Shown here: in pieces, positions 33,862 through 44,378 of the stretch | Position numbering within the stretch: position 1 is the first letter of the stretch | How the letters are laid out: every line of letters begins with the position of its first letter | Assembly: GCA_965649825.1 (NCBI GenBank) | Contig: OZ287698.1 | Location: 744,001-808,000 of the forward strand | Length of the DNA: 64,000 nt | Reading direction: 5' to 3' | From: Penicillus capitatus | Taxonomy: Eukaryota; Chlorophyta | Made by a program: the position numbers and the translations under genes | Notes under the pieces: generated by a model | Told to the model about the DNA's origin: nothing | Seen by the model: the letters and a program-made list of their open reading frames with translations, nothing else | The model's database searches: none

Positions 33862-36800
33862 TTAACACCACCTTCTTCCTTGCGAGTTCCATTCTCTTGC
33901 GATGCTGTCCAGGAATGCCGCCAGCGAGCTCGGGGCATTCCAAAGAGAGTGAGATTGCCCTTCACTAGTTAACAGTTCTTGCTGGTAAGTCCTTCGGATG
34001 CCATCAAATCGGGTGCAGGAGTGGAGCAGGTGATCTCTGTCTTCGTCTCCTTGCCCACATTCGCAGGTTGCGTCTACCTCCATGAGGTTGAAGCGCTTAA
34101 GATACGCCTTTGACGGGAAGTGATTCGCCAGAAACTGGTTGACCCGAGAGGCGTTAATACGCTGCAGTCTTCTTGATGGGAAGTGGCCTTTGCCTGTTGT
34201 TGGCTGTAGATCCAGCACCGCTCTACCCTTGTCCGCAGTCGCCTGTTGTGCCTGTGCTAAGCTGTTTAGCGTGAAGCTGATGTGTCTTTTGCACCAGCCA
34301 AGGTCAGTGTAAGTGGCATGATCCAGTCTGGTCCGATCTTGAGACATGAGGAGCTCTGCTGTTCTTTTTGCTGCTTGATATGGGCTTCTTCCTGGGGCCC
34401 AGTTCTGCGTAAACCAGTTGACTTTGTTTCCTGCTCGTCTCCAGCTGATCCACCATTTTTGGATGTGATGCATATTCTCTGTCACGTTGAATGGATTCGT
34501 GCGCTCTTTCTGATACCTCACTCTTCTAGTTATGATGCCGAGGGACTGCGGCCGATTCTCCGTTTGCCTTAGATCTGACAGGGAGAGTAAACCTTCCCTG
34601 ATAGCCGAGAGCACCACTTCCTTTACTGTTTGATGCGGCGCCACGAGGACCCCTCTCCCTGAACGCTCTTCCGGTCCTGTGAGCTTCCAAATCACAAGTG
34701 ACATTGTGCCAGAGGTGCAGGGCTGCTCCGTTTCTGCGATAGCCAAAATCCACGTTGGTCGTTGATCCTGATCTTCCTCATCAGCCTCTAAGGCCGCCAG
34801 CTGTTCCGGAGGGAAGCTGCATAACCATCTGTCTGGGAGGCGGATGTTCAGTCCATTTGGGAGACGTCGATGCCATTGTCGTGTGGTTATCTGCCTTCTA
34901 TGGGACGCCAGACTTGTGCCTTCAGTGAAGAGGAAGTCCGAGAGCATCTCTGGGGTTTTTCCTTTGTCTCTGCGTAAGTGATCATACAGAACGCGGCGTC
35001 GAATCTCCATTTGTGCTGGGAGAAGGCCAGAGAGAGCAAAAACCGCTTCATAAGAGGTGGTTCTGAGGCAACCAGTGATGAGGAGACCAGCCTGTCTAAT
35101 TGTTCGGTTGATAATGAGCAGGTGAGTAGCCGAGTCTTGGACTCTGCTGAGCACTTCCGCTCCATAGTATAGTGCTGGTTCCAGTGCTTTGGTCGTGAGT
35201 TGCCACATCGCTTCCGGGGCAAAGCCCCAGGTCTTCGCTGAGAGCTTCTTGATGAGCGACAGGCGATCCCTTGTGTGTTGCTGTACGTGTCGCAGATGGG
35301 GTTTCCAGGACAGGCGTTTATCTAGTATGGTGCCGAGATAACGGCAACTCTTCACCGTTTGCAGCTTAGTCGATCCTATGTGAGAGGTAGCATGCTTGAC
35401 CTCCGAGTCTTGTGAAACCTGATGGCGAGGCATTTCGTCTCTGAAAACTGCATCCCTGCCTCCTGACTCCAACTGACCAGGTCGTCCAGTGCCTTTTGTG
35501 CCTTGATCTGGGCCGACTCCTCGGTGTCAGCTCGGCACAACAATAAAATGTCGTCCGCGTACGCCTGAATATGAACTCCAGGTTCCTTCGGGATCTGTAA
35601 AGCTGCATTAACTCCGAAGATAAACAAGAGGGGGCTGAGTGGCGAGCCCTGCGGGACACCAGCTGTAGTTTCTGAAGGATAACTTTGTCCATCGATTTGT
35701 AAAGCCGCCGTTCGTTGCTTCAAGAAATTTTGACACCACCGTCGCAAGTATGTCGGGGCTTCCATTCGATTAAGGGAGTCGACTAGATAGGGTCTAGAGA
35801 TGGAGTCAAAAGCCGCCTTCAGGTCAAGAGTGACCCCATAAACGACCAGCCCTTTTTGGGTGTGTTCTTCTATCCAGTCTGTTGCCTTCAAAAGAGCATC
35901 TGTTGTACTTCGGTTGGGTCGGAATCCAAATTGATTATCATCGAGCACATTGGAGCTCTCTGCCCAGAACTTCAAGCGATTTGCCACCAGCTTCTCCATG
36001 CCTTTCGCCATACTGTTCAAGAGACTGATTGGTCGTAATTTGGAGACTTCGTTGCCGGGGTTGACTCCTTTATGCAGTGCAACGACTTGGGAATGCTTCC
36101 ATTTGCTTGGGCAAAGATGCAGTCTTAGACAGGCAGTGGCCATTTCTTTAAGGTGCGGTCCCAGGTGAATCATGTTGCGCCTGAGCATCGCTGTGGGAAT
36201 CCCGTCGGGCCCAGGGGCCGCTAACGGTCGACCGCTACAGAAGGCTTTTTGAGCTTCTAGCTCCGAGACAGCTGGGAGAGGGACGATGTCCTCACTATCT
36301 GGGCCTGTAACTCTGTCTTCACCATCTTGGAGTCGAGCGTTTGACGAAGGGAAGAATTTGTCTTGCAATGTAGTGGCAATGTCTGACGGATCTTCGAGCA
36401 GAGTGCCATTTTGATCGACTACGAAGTCAAGTGCAGGGCGGGTCTGAGCTTTGGATACTCTTTTGAATGTTTGCCAGAGATCTGATTGGGTTTCCGAGTT
36501 CGATTCCAGAAAATTCCTCCATGCAGTTTGTTTGGCCTTCTTAATTCCACTCTTGAGCTTGGCTTTTGCTGCCGTTACTGCTTCCTCCAAGAGGTCTGGT
36601 ACTCCACCATATCGTCGCTTGTGATTCTCACGTCTGCGGAGAGCTCGTTTGAGTGCTCTGTGGTAACCTGACAGTTCGTCAGTCCACCAATGCTTCCTAG
36701 GTTTCCTCGCCCCTGAGCGAGGAACATAAGGCCGAGCCGCTTCCTGCATGAGAGTCGTCAAAGCCACTGTCTGTGTCTCTAAGTCCTCTTTTGTGTTAAG

Positions 36801-37667
36801 GGTTGCCCACATACTTGAGCAAGGGAAGCCTGCCATCGCTTCGTCCAACGCTTCAGATATGGCGGGCCAGTCTGCTTTCCGCCAATTGGGTCTTGACTTT
36901 TCTCTAGGAAGGGTGGCATTGTGCCATAGCTTCGTTTCCACAATACGATGGTCCGAGAGCGAGGTAAGATCTTCCCGGACTGACCAGGTGATCTTATCAA
37001 CCAGGCCCGACGAGCAAAAGGTGAGATCGATCCAGCTTTGCCCCTGCGAAGAGGCAAAAGTTGGTGGGCATGGGAACCGGTTTAGGATCGTCATCTGATA
37101 ATCGTCACAGAGATCCAGTATGGCCTCTGCTTTGTTGGTTTCCGGTTCATCCTCTGGGCCCCAATGCGGGTGCCGGGAATTGAAATCGCCAGCGACAATC
37201 CACTCTTGTTTGTTGATGGACACATCATATTTCTTGAGCAGAATCGAGGAGAGGGCCTCAAAACTCCTCCCTGTGTTCGGTTGAATGTATACTGATAGAA
37301 AAAACCAATCCTTCTGTCCTGAGTGGAAGACTGCGCCCGCAAGTCTGGCGTTCGATGAGTAGACAATCTTGAACTCCAAGTGTGCTTTAATGAGAAGAAG
37401 AGCCAAGACTTCTTCTTCTGTTTGGATCTGTGGACGCACGGAGACATAGCCGGGTGGGGCCCAACCTCTTCTTAATATCCATGCTGGATCTGACACGCTC
37501 ACTATGTCGACCGCGACCTCCGTGAGGTATTTTGAAAGCATGTCTAGGGACTGTTGCGAGCCATGCATGTTGATCTGCCAGTGCGTCCACTTTGGAGGGA
37601 ATTCAGATTGATCACTGTGCTGGTAATCACGAGAAGGGGCCATGTCGGTGGACGAGGAACGGCTCAT
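33862..37667 (-). pseudogene. LINE-1 ORF2: endonuclease, reverse transcriptase, degenerate RNase H-like region, zinc finger (unit 2)
   Basis: Starts at ATG 37667, overlapping the ORF1 stop as ATGA. Domains in order: APE endonuclease with WIVAGDFNSRHPHWG, SWIDLTFCSSG and LSDHRIVETKLW; the usual catalytic Glu block reads VSDPAW with Asp. Then RT with GRPLAAPGPDGIPTAML, RPISLLNSMAKGMEKLV, FGFRPNRSTTDA, motif A TLDLKAAFDS, GVPQGSPLSPLLFIFG and YADDILLL. A one-base frameshift near 35405 moves the reading to the frame 35472-33862, which continues with the thumb (SCRYLGTILDKRLSWKPHL), a region shaped like RNase H without its acidic residues, and a C-terminal C-x-C-x8-H-x4-C finger. It would nick target DNA and reverse transcribe element RNA. 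The frameshift is identical in unit 3. Confidence 0.9.
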
Positions 37668-39165
37668 TGCGCTCGGGCCGCTTGTCTGCGGCCGGGCAAC
37701 GAGTCCTCGAAACGGCGCACTTCCTTGATCTGGTAATCGAAGCGAAGCGCGCTTCCATCCGCGTCTATCTTTGCTGCCAAGTCTGCTGACAGCCAAATCT
37801 TTAGTGTTTGACTAGGTATGCGGGTGGAGGGGTCCTCTGAGTTCGGATCCCTGCGGGAAAGGCGGCGGTCTACAATCAGATGTTGCGCTGGATCTGTGAT
37901 GTCAGCGAGTTGCCAACGCTGCTTATTTTGGTCCCAGATCTGTTCTGTCACTTGCTCCATGTCCCAGTTTTGGTGAACGCGGGTGATTACAGCTGGAATC
38001 ATGCCCGCTCGTTCACAGACCTTGGGATCCTTCACTAAGGTGGCCCCGAGAGCCGGGAGATCAATGCGGTGTTCCGTGTCTCTTCTGTCTTTGATTCGCT
38101 TCTCGGCTAAACGGAAATGTGTCTGATAGATCTGTATGTAATAATTCCCCCGTCCATCGCGTCGAATATCCTCAATCGGCGAGCGCTCTGTCTTGGGCCA
38201 TTTGATGCCTTCCAAGAAGGCTTTGCCGACAATGCCAACGCCATAGGTTGGCTCTTCTCTGTTTGAATTAAGCGAAAGGCCCGGTCATCGGCCCGGATGG
38301 CTTTCCTCATGTCTCCAAATGCCTCCTTCCGTTTTCGAAGCATTTCTTCTCGGTGAGTGTCCGTGGGTACTTTTGGGGCATGCTTCTTGAGAGCAGTGGA
38401 GAGGGACCGGGATGCTACATCTCGGTATGAGAGTGGGCACCTTTGTGTGGGTGCCCGTGAGACGGGTGCCGCATCTGGATGAGATGCTGCTGCAACGATC
38501 GGAACATCTGACGCTCTGCACTCTTTGTAACGGTCTAACATCAGGTCGCATCCACCAGCCAGGCCATTCAGCGTGCCCAGGGCCCCCGCTGCGACCTGCG
38601 TTAGGCTGTTTATATCGGAGACGGAAGGTTGGTGTCCGTCTGCGAGAAGACTCAACATCTTGAGTTGGCGCTGGAGCGCCTCCTTAGCTAATTTCATGCC
38701 CGCTAGGATCTCCCCTGACCAGCTCCCAAAGGAGTAATAAGGGGTTGCTTTCTGGGGCTCTTGGGGGCTCTCTGCGGGGTCCTCTGATGCCGTGGAGTCT
38801 TCTTCCATGGCGTTGTCCATCTCCGCTTCCCATGCTTGATCGCTGGCAAGATGGTGGCGGAGGTACTGGTCAAGGGTTTTGAGGAGTTCGTTTCTGTCGA
38901 GGGACGACAGCTTGTCCTTTGCAACGGTCCAGCTGCGTTGATGCACGGCTGAGGCAGCCGCTTGTAGTGCCTGGAGTGGAACGCGGCGGAGTAGGTTAGC
39001 GTGCGACCTGACGTAACCTCGGAAAGCCGGACTGTGCACGGCACGCTGACCTAGCCCTTCGGCGAAGTCTTCCACCGCCTTAGACAAGGTGTTTCCAACA
39101 TCGGGAGGTTTGTTTCGGCCTTTTCCGACAGGCGCGCTCAGACGCATCGAAGGTGGAGGTTCCAT
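37664..39165 (-). pseudogene. LINE-1 ORF1 (putative RNA-binding protein), frameshifted, unit 2
   Basis: ATG at 39165 (MEPPPSMRLSAPVGKG). About 300 residues of helical, acidic then Ser/Ala-rich sequence, then a frame change around 38215-38260 into the frame ending 37664. The second part (PIEDIRRDGRGNYYIQIYQ; FRLAEKRIKDRR) has the look of an RRM-like nucleic-acid-binding fold, as in ORF1 of other APE elements, but no zinc knuckle was seen. The stop overlaps the ORF2 start (ATGA). The open continuation of the first frame to 38107 is out-of-frame reading. Confidence 0.7.
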
Positions 39166-39173
39166 CAAAAAAT

Positions 39174-39188
39174 CTTCGTCAACCCCTT
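39174..39188. repeat. LINE-1 target site duplication, right copy, unit 2
   Basis: CTTCGTCAACCCCTT, directly followed by the interrupted Gypsy RNase H sequence. Confidence 0.93.
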
Positions 39189-39656
39189 GACTATTGCTTC
39201 GACTTCCAAACGATTGGATTTCCAGTGTCTTTGCTCGGTTCTCCATGTCCCTGACGCGCAACAGATGATGCCACATCCTTTCTGCAGGAGCACCGCTCCG
39301 CATCCCACAGTCGACGCATCTACGCCGATCATGAACTCCTTGTGTTCTCTGGGATGCATGATGGACGTTGCATGCTTCTCCAGGCATGCAAGGAACGCTT
39401 CCCAATCTGCTGGCGAGTTTGACTGCTGGGCCACATCGAGAGCGCTTACTGTCTTCTCGCCGTTCGCCACAAAACGCGTAAGCTGATTGAGCCAACCCTT
39501 GACTTGCCTCCATTCTTTGGTGGATGATGGCGGCGATATGTGTCGAAGCTTCCCGAAGACCTCTGTCTCCGGCCTCCATCCATCGCCATTGAGCCTCATA
39601 CCCAAAAGGTAAACTCCTGCTGAAGGAAGACGCACTTCGATTTCTTGAGTCGCCAT
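39189..39656 (-). pseudogene. Gypsy RT connection and RNase H N-terminal part, unit 2
   Basis: Carries EWRQVKGWLNQLTRFVANG and the RNase H start FMIGVDASTVGCGAVLLQKG, with Glu in RLEVEAIVKG, then runs into LINE-1 sequence. Its missing continuation is at 33748 and below. Unit 1 has WEAVLL where units 2/3 have CGAVLL. Confidence 0.8.
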
Positions 39657-40150
39657 CCATCGTGCATCAGCTCGGAGAGTATTGTGGCCAGATCTCGAAG
39701 ATGCTCCTCATGCGATTGAGACAATAGGAGCAAATCATCCGCATACGAGATTAGCTGCGAAGAGATCCTTCCTCTGACTTTCGACAGCGTCTTGAAAAGT
39801 GCTCGTTGAAACTCGTAGCCTGAATTGCAGTAACCGAACGGAAGGGTATTGTAACGGTAGAAACGCCCTCTGAGAGAGAAGCCTATCTCGATACCCTTTC
39901 CGAGTGGCACGTGATGGAATGCCTGGCAGATATCGAGCGACGATCCAACTGTGAATCTCTGTACGCCAGAAATGCAGTGCTCCCGGTTCTGTGCGATAAA
40001 ATGTTCCTTCTGGATGTAGGTGTTGAACTCTCGAAAGTCCAGCACGGGCCTTCGTTCTTCGCCTTCCTTCTTAGGTACGGTAAAGATCGGCACGAGGTGC
40101 GGTTCTTCCGCGGTCTCAGAGATGACCCCATCTCGGATCATCTGATCCAC
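39596..40150 (-). pseudogene. Gypsy reverse transcriptase core, unit 2
   Basis: RT blocks as in unit 1, but the YADD box continues in frame (SYADDLLLLSQSHEEHL...), showing that the shift in unit 1 is private. The frame still runs out near 39596 before the connection domain, through a one-base shift. Confidence 0.85.
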
Positions 40151-40204
40151 ATGAGGCCATATGGCCGCTTCTTCTGCATGACTCAGAGAGCGGATCTTCT
40201 GCTT

Positions 40205-40501
40205 TCAGAGGGTAACTCCCTTCCTAATTGGAAGTTTTTCGACGCAATAACCGCGGCAGCGGCCGGGACTGTTGCTAAAAACCTCATCGAATTCTTGTAT
40301 GACATCGCCAATTTCGATCTGGATATTTCTGCAAGGTATGGCCGACTTTTGCAGCTTGATCTTCGTCCTTCCGACGTCCGGGACTATCATCTCTTCCGCA
40401 TCCGATAACACTGCGCACAGATCCATCTTTGGAGTCAGGACCATCGGCTGATCCGATAGGTTCTCTACCACACCCCAAATCCTTACACCGTCGGTCTTCA
40501 C
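40205..40501 (-). pseudogene. Gypsy pol, protease-RT linker, unit 2
   Basis: 98-codon remainder of the region that is 147 codons in unit 1. A one-base deletion near 40513-40520 removes the upstream part from this frame. It ends at the same in-frame TGA as unit 1 and is followed in frame by RT. Confidence 0.7.
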
Positions 40502-40653
40502 GTGGAAGCGGATTTTTTGCAGGTGCAGTCAAAAACCTGTTTGATCCCAGCTTGAAATTCTAGTTGCAGCTGTATTCCGCGAGTTTCGTTGGCTCTAAGT
40601 ACCCAGTTTCTGTTTAATGGAAGGACGATCATTCCGTTGCGCATGTACGGCCT

Positions 40654-41721
40654 CTATGGCAGATTCTCTGACAATTTTAGGCCCAGTGGATAGTCAGATG
40701 CTCCACCGAGCCATGGCCGTTTTTTCCCATCCGCGCCGACGATGCGTAACTCCTGACACTGAACGGAAGGTCCCGTATCTCTGAGGAGGGTCTTCCGTGC
40801 GCAGTCGACCGTGAACTGATGTTCTTGGAGGAATGGGAATCCCAATATCAGGGTGGGACCTTTACCTCCGATGCAGAACGCTCTCACCTTGAAGCATTCG
40901 CCATTGATGGACAACATGAGTTCGATGCTGCCTATCACACGTTCCACGACGCCGTTCGCGTAAACGACTTCTCGATCTGAGGTCTGTAGACGATCTTGTA
41001 ATCCCAGGCGTTTCAGCACTCCGTGCCGCAGGAAACACGCGCTTGTACCCGTATCGATGAGGGCGTCGGTCTTTGTCCCCGAGATCCGCACGGGGATGTG
41101 CATGGACGGCTTCTTCGAGGGCAGTATCCGTCCGCACGTCAACAATGGGTCTTGGACGCCAGTATCCATGACTACCTGGAGGCCTTCGCGGTCACCATCG
41201 TTGCTTTCAATCTGGTTGGCCGTTCGCTTGGACCCGCGATATTTGTTCAAGAAACGAAGGGATTCCTGTCGGTAGCGTTCCTCACGCATCATCGTCTTCC
41301 ACGCAACCATCACCGCATTCTTGCTGGCGATCTCTTCAAAATTGAGCTGTCCATCTCTGAGAACCTGACTCCTCAGGCTCGATGCATTTTCGACTCGACA
41401 CTCGTCCGTCGTCTGGGAGCTGTAGATGGAGTTGACATAGTCAACGTCCATGTAGTCGTCGACGTCCTCCTTGCTGAAGGTATCCTCTGATGCCAGTCTC
41501 ATCCAATCCAACCAGTTTCTCACTCTTGCTTCGAGCTTGTCCAGGTCGGCGTTCGAAAACTTCGTTCCGCGCATCTGTCTCTGGATCTCTTTGGGCAGCT
41601 TGCGGAATAAGATGTGCGTCGCTCGAGTCCCAGTAACCTTCGCCGACTTAGTGTAATTGTCGGCAATTCGACGGAACCGTAAAACGAAGTCCAACAGGTT
41701 CTCCGTCTTTTCCTTCTTCAA
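40654..41721 (-). pseudogene. Gypsy gag C-terminus and aspartic protease, unit 2
   Basis: 355 codons joining the gag C-terminal half (ENLLDFVLRFRRIADNYTKS...LDKLEARVRNWLDWM) in one frame with the protease (ALIDTGTSACFLRHGVL, LILGFPFLQEHQ). It shows gag and protease were one open frame in the ancestor. It ends at the TAG shared with the other units. Confidence 0.82.
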
Positions 41722-41783
41722 CCTTCGGAGGCGTTCATCTGGCGAGAGTGTCGACTCAGCTGGAAGGAGGTTCTCAAGTTCCG

Positions 41784-42044
41784 CTACGATGGCTGCCCAT
41801 CGTATACGAGAGTCGTCCCATTCAGCGAAAAACGCGTCTTTACGTCGTTCAACTCCATTGTCTGAACTCGGGCGACGCTAGCGACTACTGCTTGGCCGCC
41901 GGGAGCATGCTTGTCGATGTGACTGAGTAACAACCAGATGCGTGCCTGCCCCGGGTTCTCACATGTCGTCACGAACGGGATGAGCCATTCTAATAGTTCT
42001 CTCGTCCACTTGCCGTAGGTCTTTTGCGCGAGCTCCGAAACCAT
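41784..42044 (-). pseudogene. Gypsy gag N-terminus with 25-nt deletion, unit 2
   Basis: Same LTR/PBS-spanning ATG as unit 1. The frame breaks after LNDVKTR because 25 nt present in unit 1 are missing at about 41840; the loss lies between two AACGCGTC direct repeats, of which one copy is left. Confidence 0.75.
42026..42043 (-). promoter_or_regulatory. Gypsy primer-binding site, unit 2
   Basis: Same TGG-starting 18-nt sequence next to the 5' LTR as in unit 1. Confidence 0.65.
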
Positions 42045-42142
42045 GTCGTCAGCGAGGTACGAGGAAGATCAGGAGTTACAAAAATCGTACAAACGGAGAC
42101 ATCATTCCCATCTAAATATGTCTTTTTCGCAGTCAGATCACA
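42044..42142 (-). repeat. Gypsy 5' LTR, unit 2
   Basis: 99 bp. One substitution (GTCAGCGAG for GTCAACGAG) relative to the other LTR copies. Confidence 0.9.
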
Positions 42143-43339
42143 ACGCCGACCCGAGGACCAAGATATCATCCGCGTATGGTTCCACATGGACTTCTGGGAT
42201 ATCAATTAGGTCCAGGAGCGGGTTGATGCCAACGATGAAGAGTAAAGGTGAAAGCGGACTGCCTTGAGGGGTGCCAATCTGCAGGCGGTGCCTGGAGCTT
42301 TCGCCTCCAATCTCCAGGCAAGCTTCTTTGTTCTGGAAAAGCTCTGTACCCATCTTAGAAGATATGATGGGGCTCTTAATTGCTCCAATGAGTCCAGAAC
42401 TGCGCTGGGACGTAGGGAGTCGAAGGCTGCCTTAACATCAAGTGTGATCCCATATGTGACCATGTGATTTCCCAGACTGCGCTCTATAAAGTACACCGCC
42501 GATACCAGCGCTTCTGAGGTTCCTTGACCCACCCGGACTCCGAATTGTCTGTTGGACAGTCCCTGATGAGTCTCGACAAAGTGGACCAGCCTCTGTGCGA
42601 CGATCTGGTGGACTCCTTGGGCTATGGTTCCGAGGAGACTGATAGGGCGCAGAAGGGCCAGGGAGTTCCTTGAATTCGGCTTCTTTGGTACACAGACTAC
42701 TTGGGAACGTTGCCAGTTGCTCGGGAGAAAGCCCAATTGAAGGCTTCGGGTGGCGAGAGCCGCGAAGACCTCTGGGATTCTGCGGAACGCACGAGAGATG
42801 AGCGCCTTTGGCAAACCATCGGGGCCAGGGGCCGCGAAGGGTCTTCCTCCACTAAAGGATTTTCCGGCTTCCGCTACCGATACTGGCGGCGGGGGCTCTC
42901 CTATGTCGTAGTGTCTATTTTGTTCATACGCTTGGCTTGAGGGGAAGAATTTCCGGAACAGGCGGTCGCTGATCTCGTCTGGATCTTCTACCACCTCTCC
43001 ATCTCCGGTGGTGATGAATGCGATATTCTGGGCTTTGGATGGCTTGGTGATCCTCTTGTAAGTGGCCCAGAGATCCGACGTGCTTCCACTGTTTTCCACG
43101 AGGAATTCTCTCCAGGCGGCTCGCTTCCTGTTACGGATGACTGCTTGGAGGTTTTTCCGAGCTTCGGCGATGTCTTCCTGAAGACTCTCCGGGAGATGTC
43201 CATAAGACCTGCAGTACCTTTCCCCACGTCTCTTGGCCCGCTTCAGAGCTGTGTGCGCTTGCTGTGCGTCTTCGTTCCACCAGTGTTTCCTTCTGGATGA
43301 TGGACGGGCTTTTGATTGGCATCTCGTCTTTCCTGTGAT
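42143..43339 (-). pseudogene. LINE-2, 5'-truncated RT half, unit 2
   Basis: Same content as 20091-21287: RT blocks with GGRPFAAPGPDGLPKALI, LRPISLLGTIAQGVHQ, ITLDVKAAFDSLRP and YADD, with the same frame change before GTPQGSPLSPLLF. It ends at the junction with unit 3. Confidence 0.85.
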
Positions 43340-44378
43340 AGCGTGAGAAGCCGATCAGATTCAGGAAACACGTTTATCGATGCGCGACAAGATTCCGCTG
43401 CAAAACGCGACTTGAGCGTCCTTCCATCTCTCTTGTCGTCGATATGAAGATTAATGATCATCATCACCTGCTTCTCTCCCACGTGACGATACATATTCCC
43501 GTCAAATCAGCGTGGTCGAGAAAAGCGTATCAAATCTGAGGCACACAGGCCGAGAATCGACTGCCACGTGTGTTCACGATGCCCACGAATGCGGACGAAC
43601 TTGGGCGATACCCGTTGAAGAAACGGACAGTTCCGAGGCAGGGAGCACACAGCTTTGGTGCTTCAATTGGTTTTAGAGCAAACTTCATTGACAGTAGCGA
43701 TTGTATCGGCCTTCGGGTCGGCGAAGAGAGTTCGAATTTACCAGTTTCGCCTGCGCTTTAAGCGGACAAGTTTACCGACATGAAAAATCGACACGTGTCC
43801 CCAGTCACATCATTCCAATCAGTATGCTAGGTCATCTGATCCAACAGCAGATAGGTTCGTCCTCTTCCTTCACCCATCGTTCACGGGCTTGTTATCTTTG
43901 GATTTCTCATTCGGTGCCTTCTTGTTGTCTTTTCTGTCGAAGCCAAGAAAAACGGATCCAAATGGACGGAACCATCTTCCATGCGCCCTACTTTACGGAG
44001 ATGCCTGCTCCGCCTCCCGAGGTCGCCAGGAACGAGCGAAACAGCGGCGAATTCACGTCGTAAATCATAATTCCCTTTCGGCGCAAGTGTCAGCTTCCTT
44101 CGGTCTATGACAAATGTGACGGCAGAATCGGCGCGGAATGTCAATTGGGCTTAAATGCCGAGCAGTTATTGCATGAGCGAAAAGATCGATTTTCCTTTCG
44201 CGCGATGACCATCGGACACTGCTAGAGCATCATAGTGTCTGCGGTTATACTATTGACTCAACCCAAACGTGCCTTGAGCCCTACGGATTACGCGTCTGCA
44301 ACCTTTTCGTCGGCGACCTGTCACTTAAGCGCCACGTCTGCTTTACGTTTGAAACCGGTTTGGTCCTTTGCTGCGACA
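43340..44378. other. Upstream region of surface-protein gene, unit 3
   Basis: Counterpart of 21288-22326 with a few private substitutions (43579, about 44008, about 44065). No gene supported. Confidence 0.4.

Larger units (their letters stand above)
33755..39173 (-). mobile_element. LINE-1: APE-type non-LTR retrotransposon, 5.4 kb, unit 2
   Basis: A 5,419-bp insertion flanked by a 15-bp target duplication and absent from the same site of unit 1. The element's 3' end is at the left: on the minus strand it ends with a short A run preceded by TTAAT, as expected for target-primed insertion. It has ORF1 (39165 to 37664) and ORF2 (37667 to 33862), each with one frameshift. The 5' end lies only about 8 bases before the ORF1 ATG, so the element is either slightly 5'-truncated or has almost no leader. 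It belongs to the same clade as LINE-2 (shared RT blocks and C-terminal finger). Confidence 0.93.
32374..42146 (-). mobile_element. Ty3/Gypsy element interrupted by LINE-1, unit 2
   Basis: LTRs 32378-32476 and 42044-42142, with target duplication ACGC at 32374-32377 and 42143-42146. The internal region is split at the RNase H by LINE-1 (33755-39173). Defects differ from unit 1: a 25-nt deletion in gag, a one-base deletion between protease and RT, and the LINE-1 insertion. RT and integrase frames are otherwise in better condition than in unit 1. Confidence 0.93.
21288..43339 (+). repeat. Tandem array unit 2 (with LINE-1 insertion)
   Basis: 22,052 bp from the shared start to the next copy. Gene order is as in unit 1 plus a LINE-1 inside the Gypsy. 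The offset to unit 3 is constant (22,052) at every landmark I checked, so there are essentially no indels between units 2 and 3. Confidence 0.95.

Noticed and set aside
37667-37796. Extension of LINE-1 ORF2 upstream of 37667
   Set aside because: Begins with TTG and overlaps ORF1 in another frame; the ATG at 37667 with the ATGA overlap is the better start.
38107-39660. 517-codon open frame running from Gypsy sequence into LINE-1
   Set aside because: Its first 160 or so codons are the Gypsy RNase H read in the wrong frame; only the part from ATG 39165 belongs to LINE-1 ORF1. A chance fusion, not a chimeric gene.
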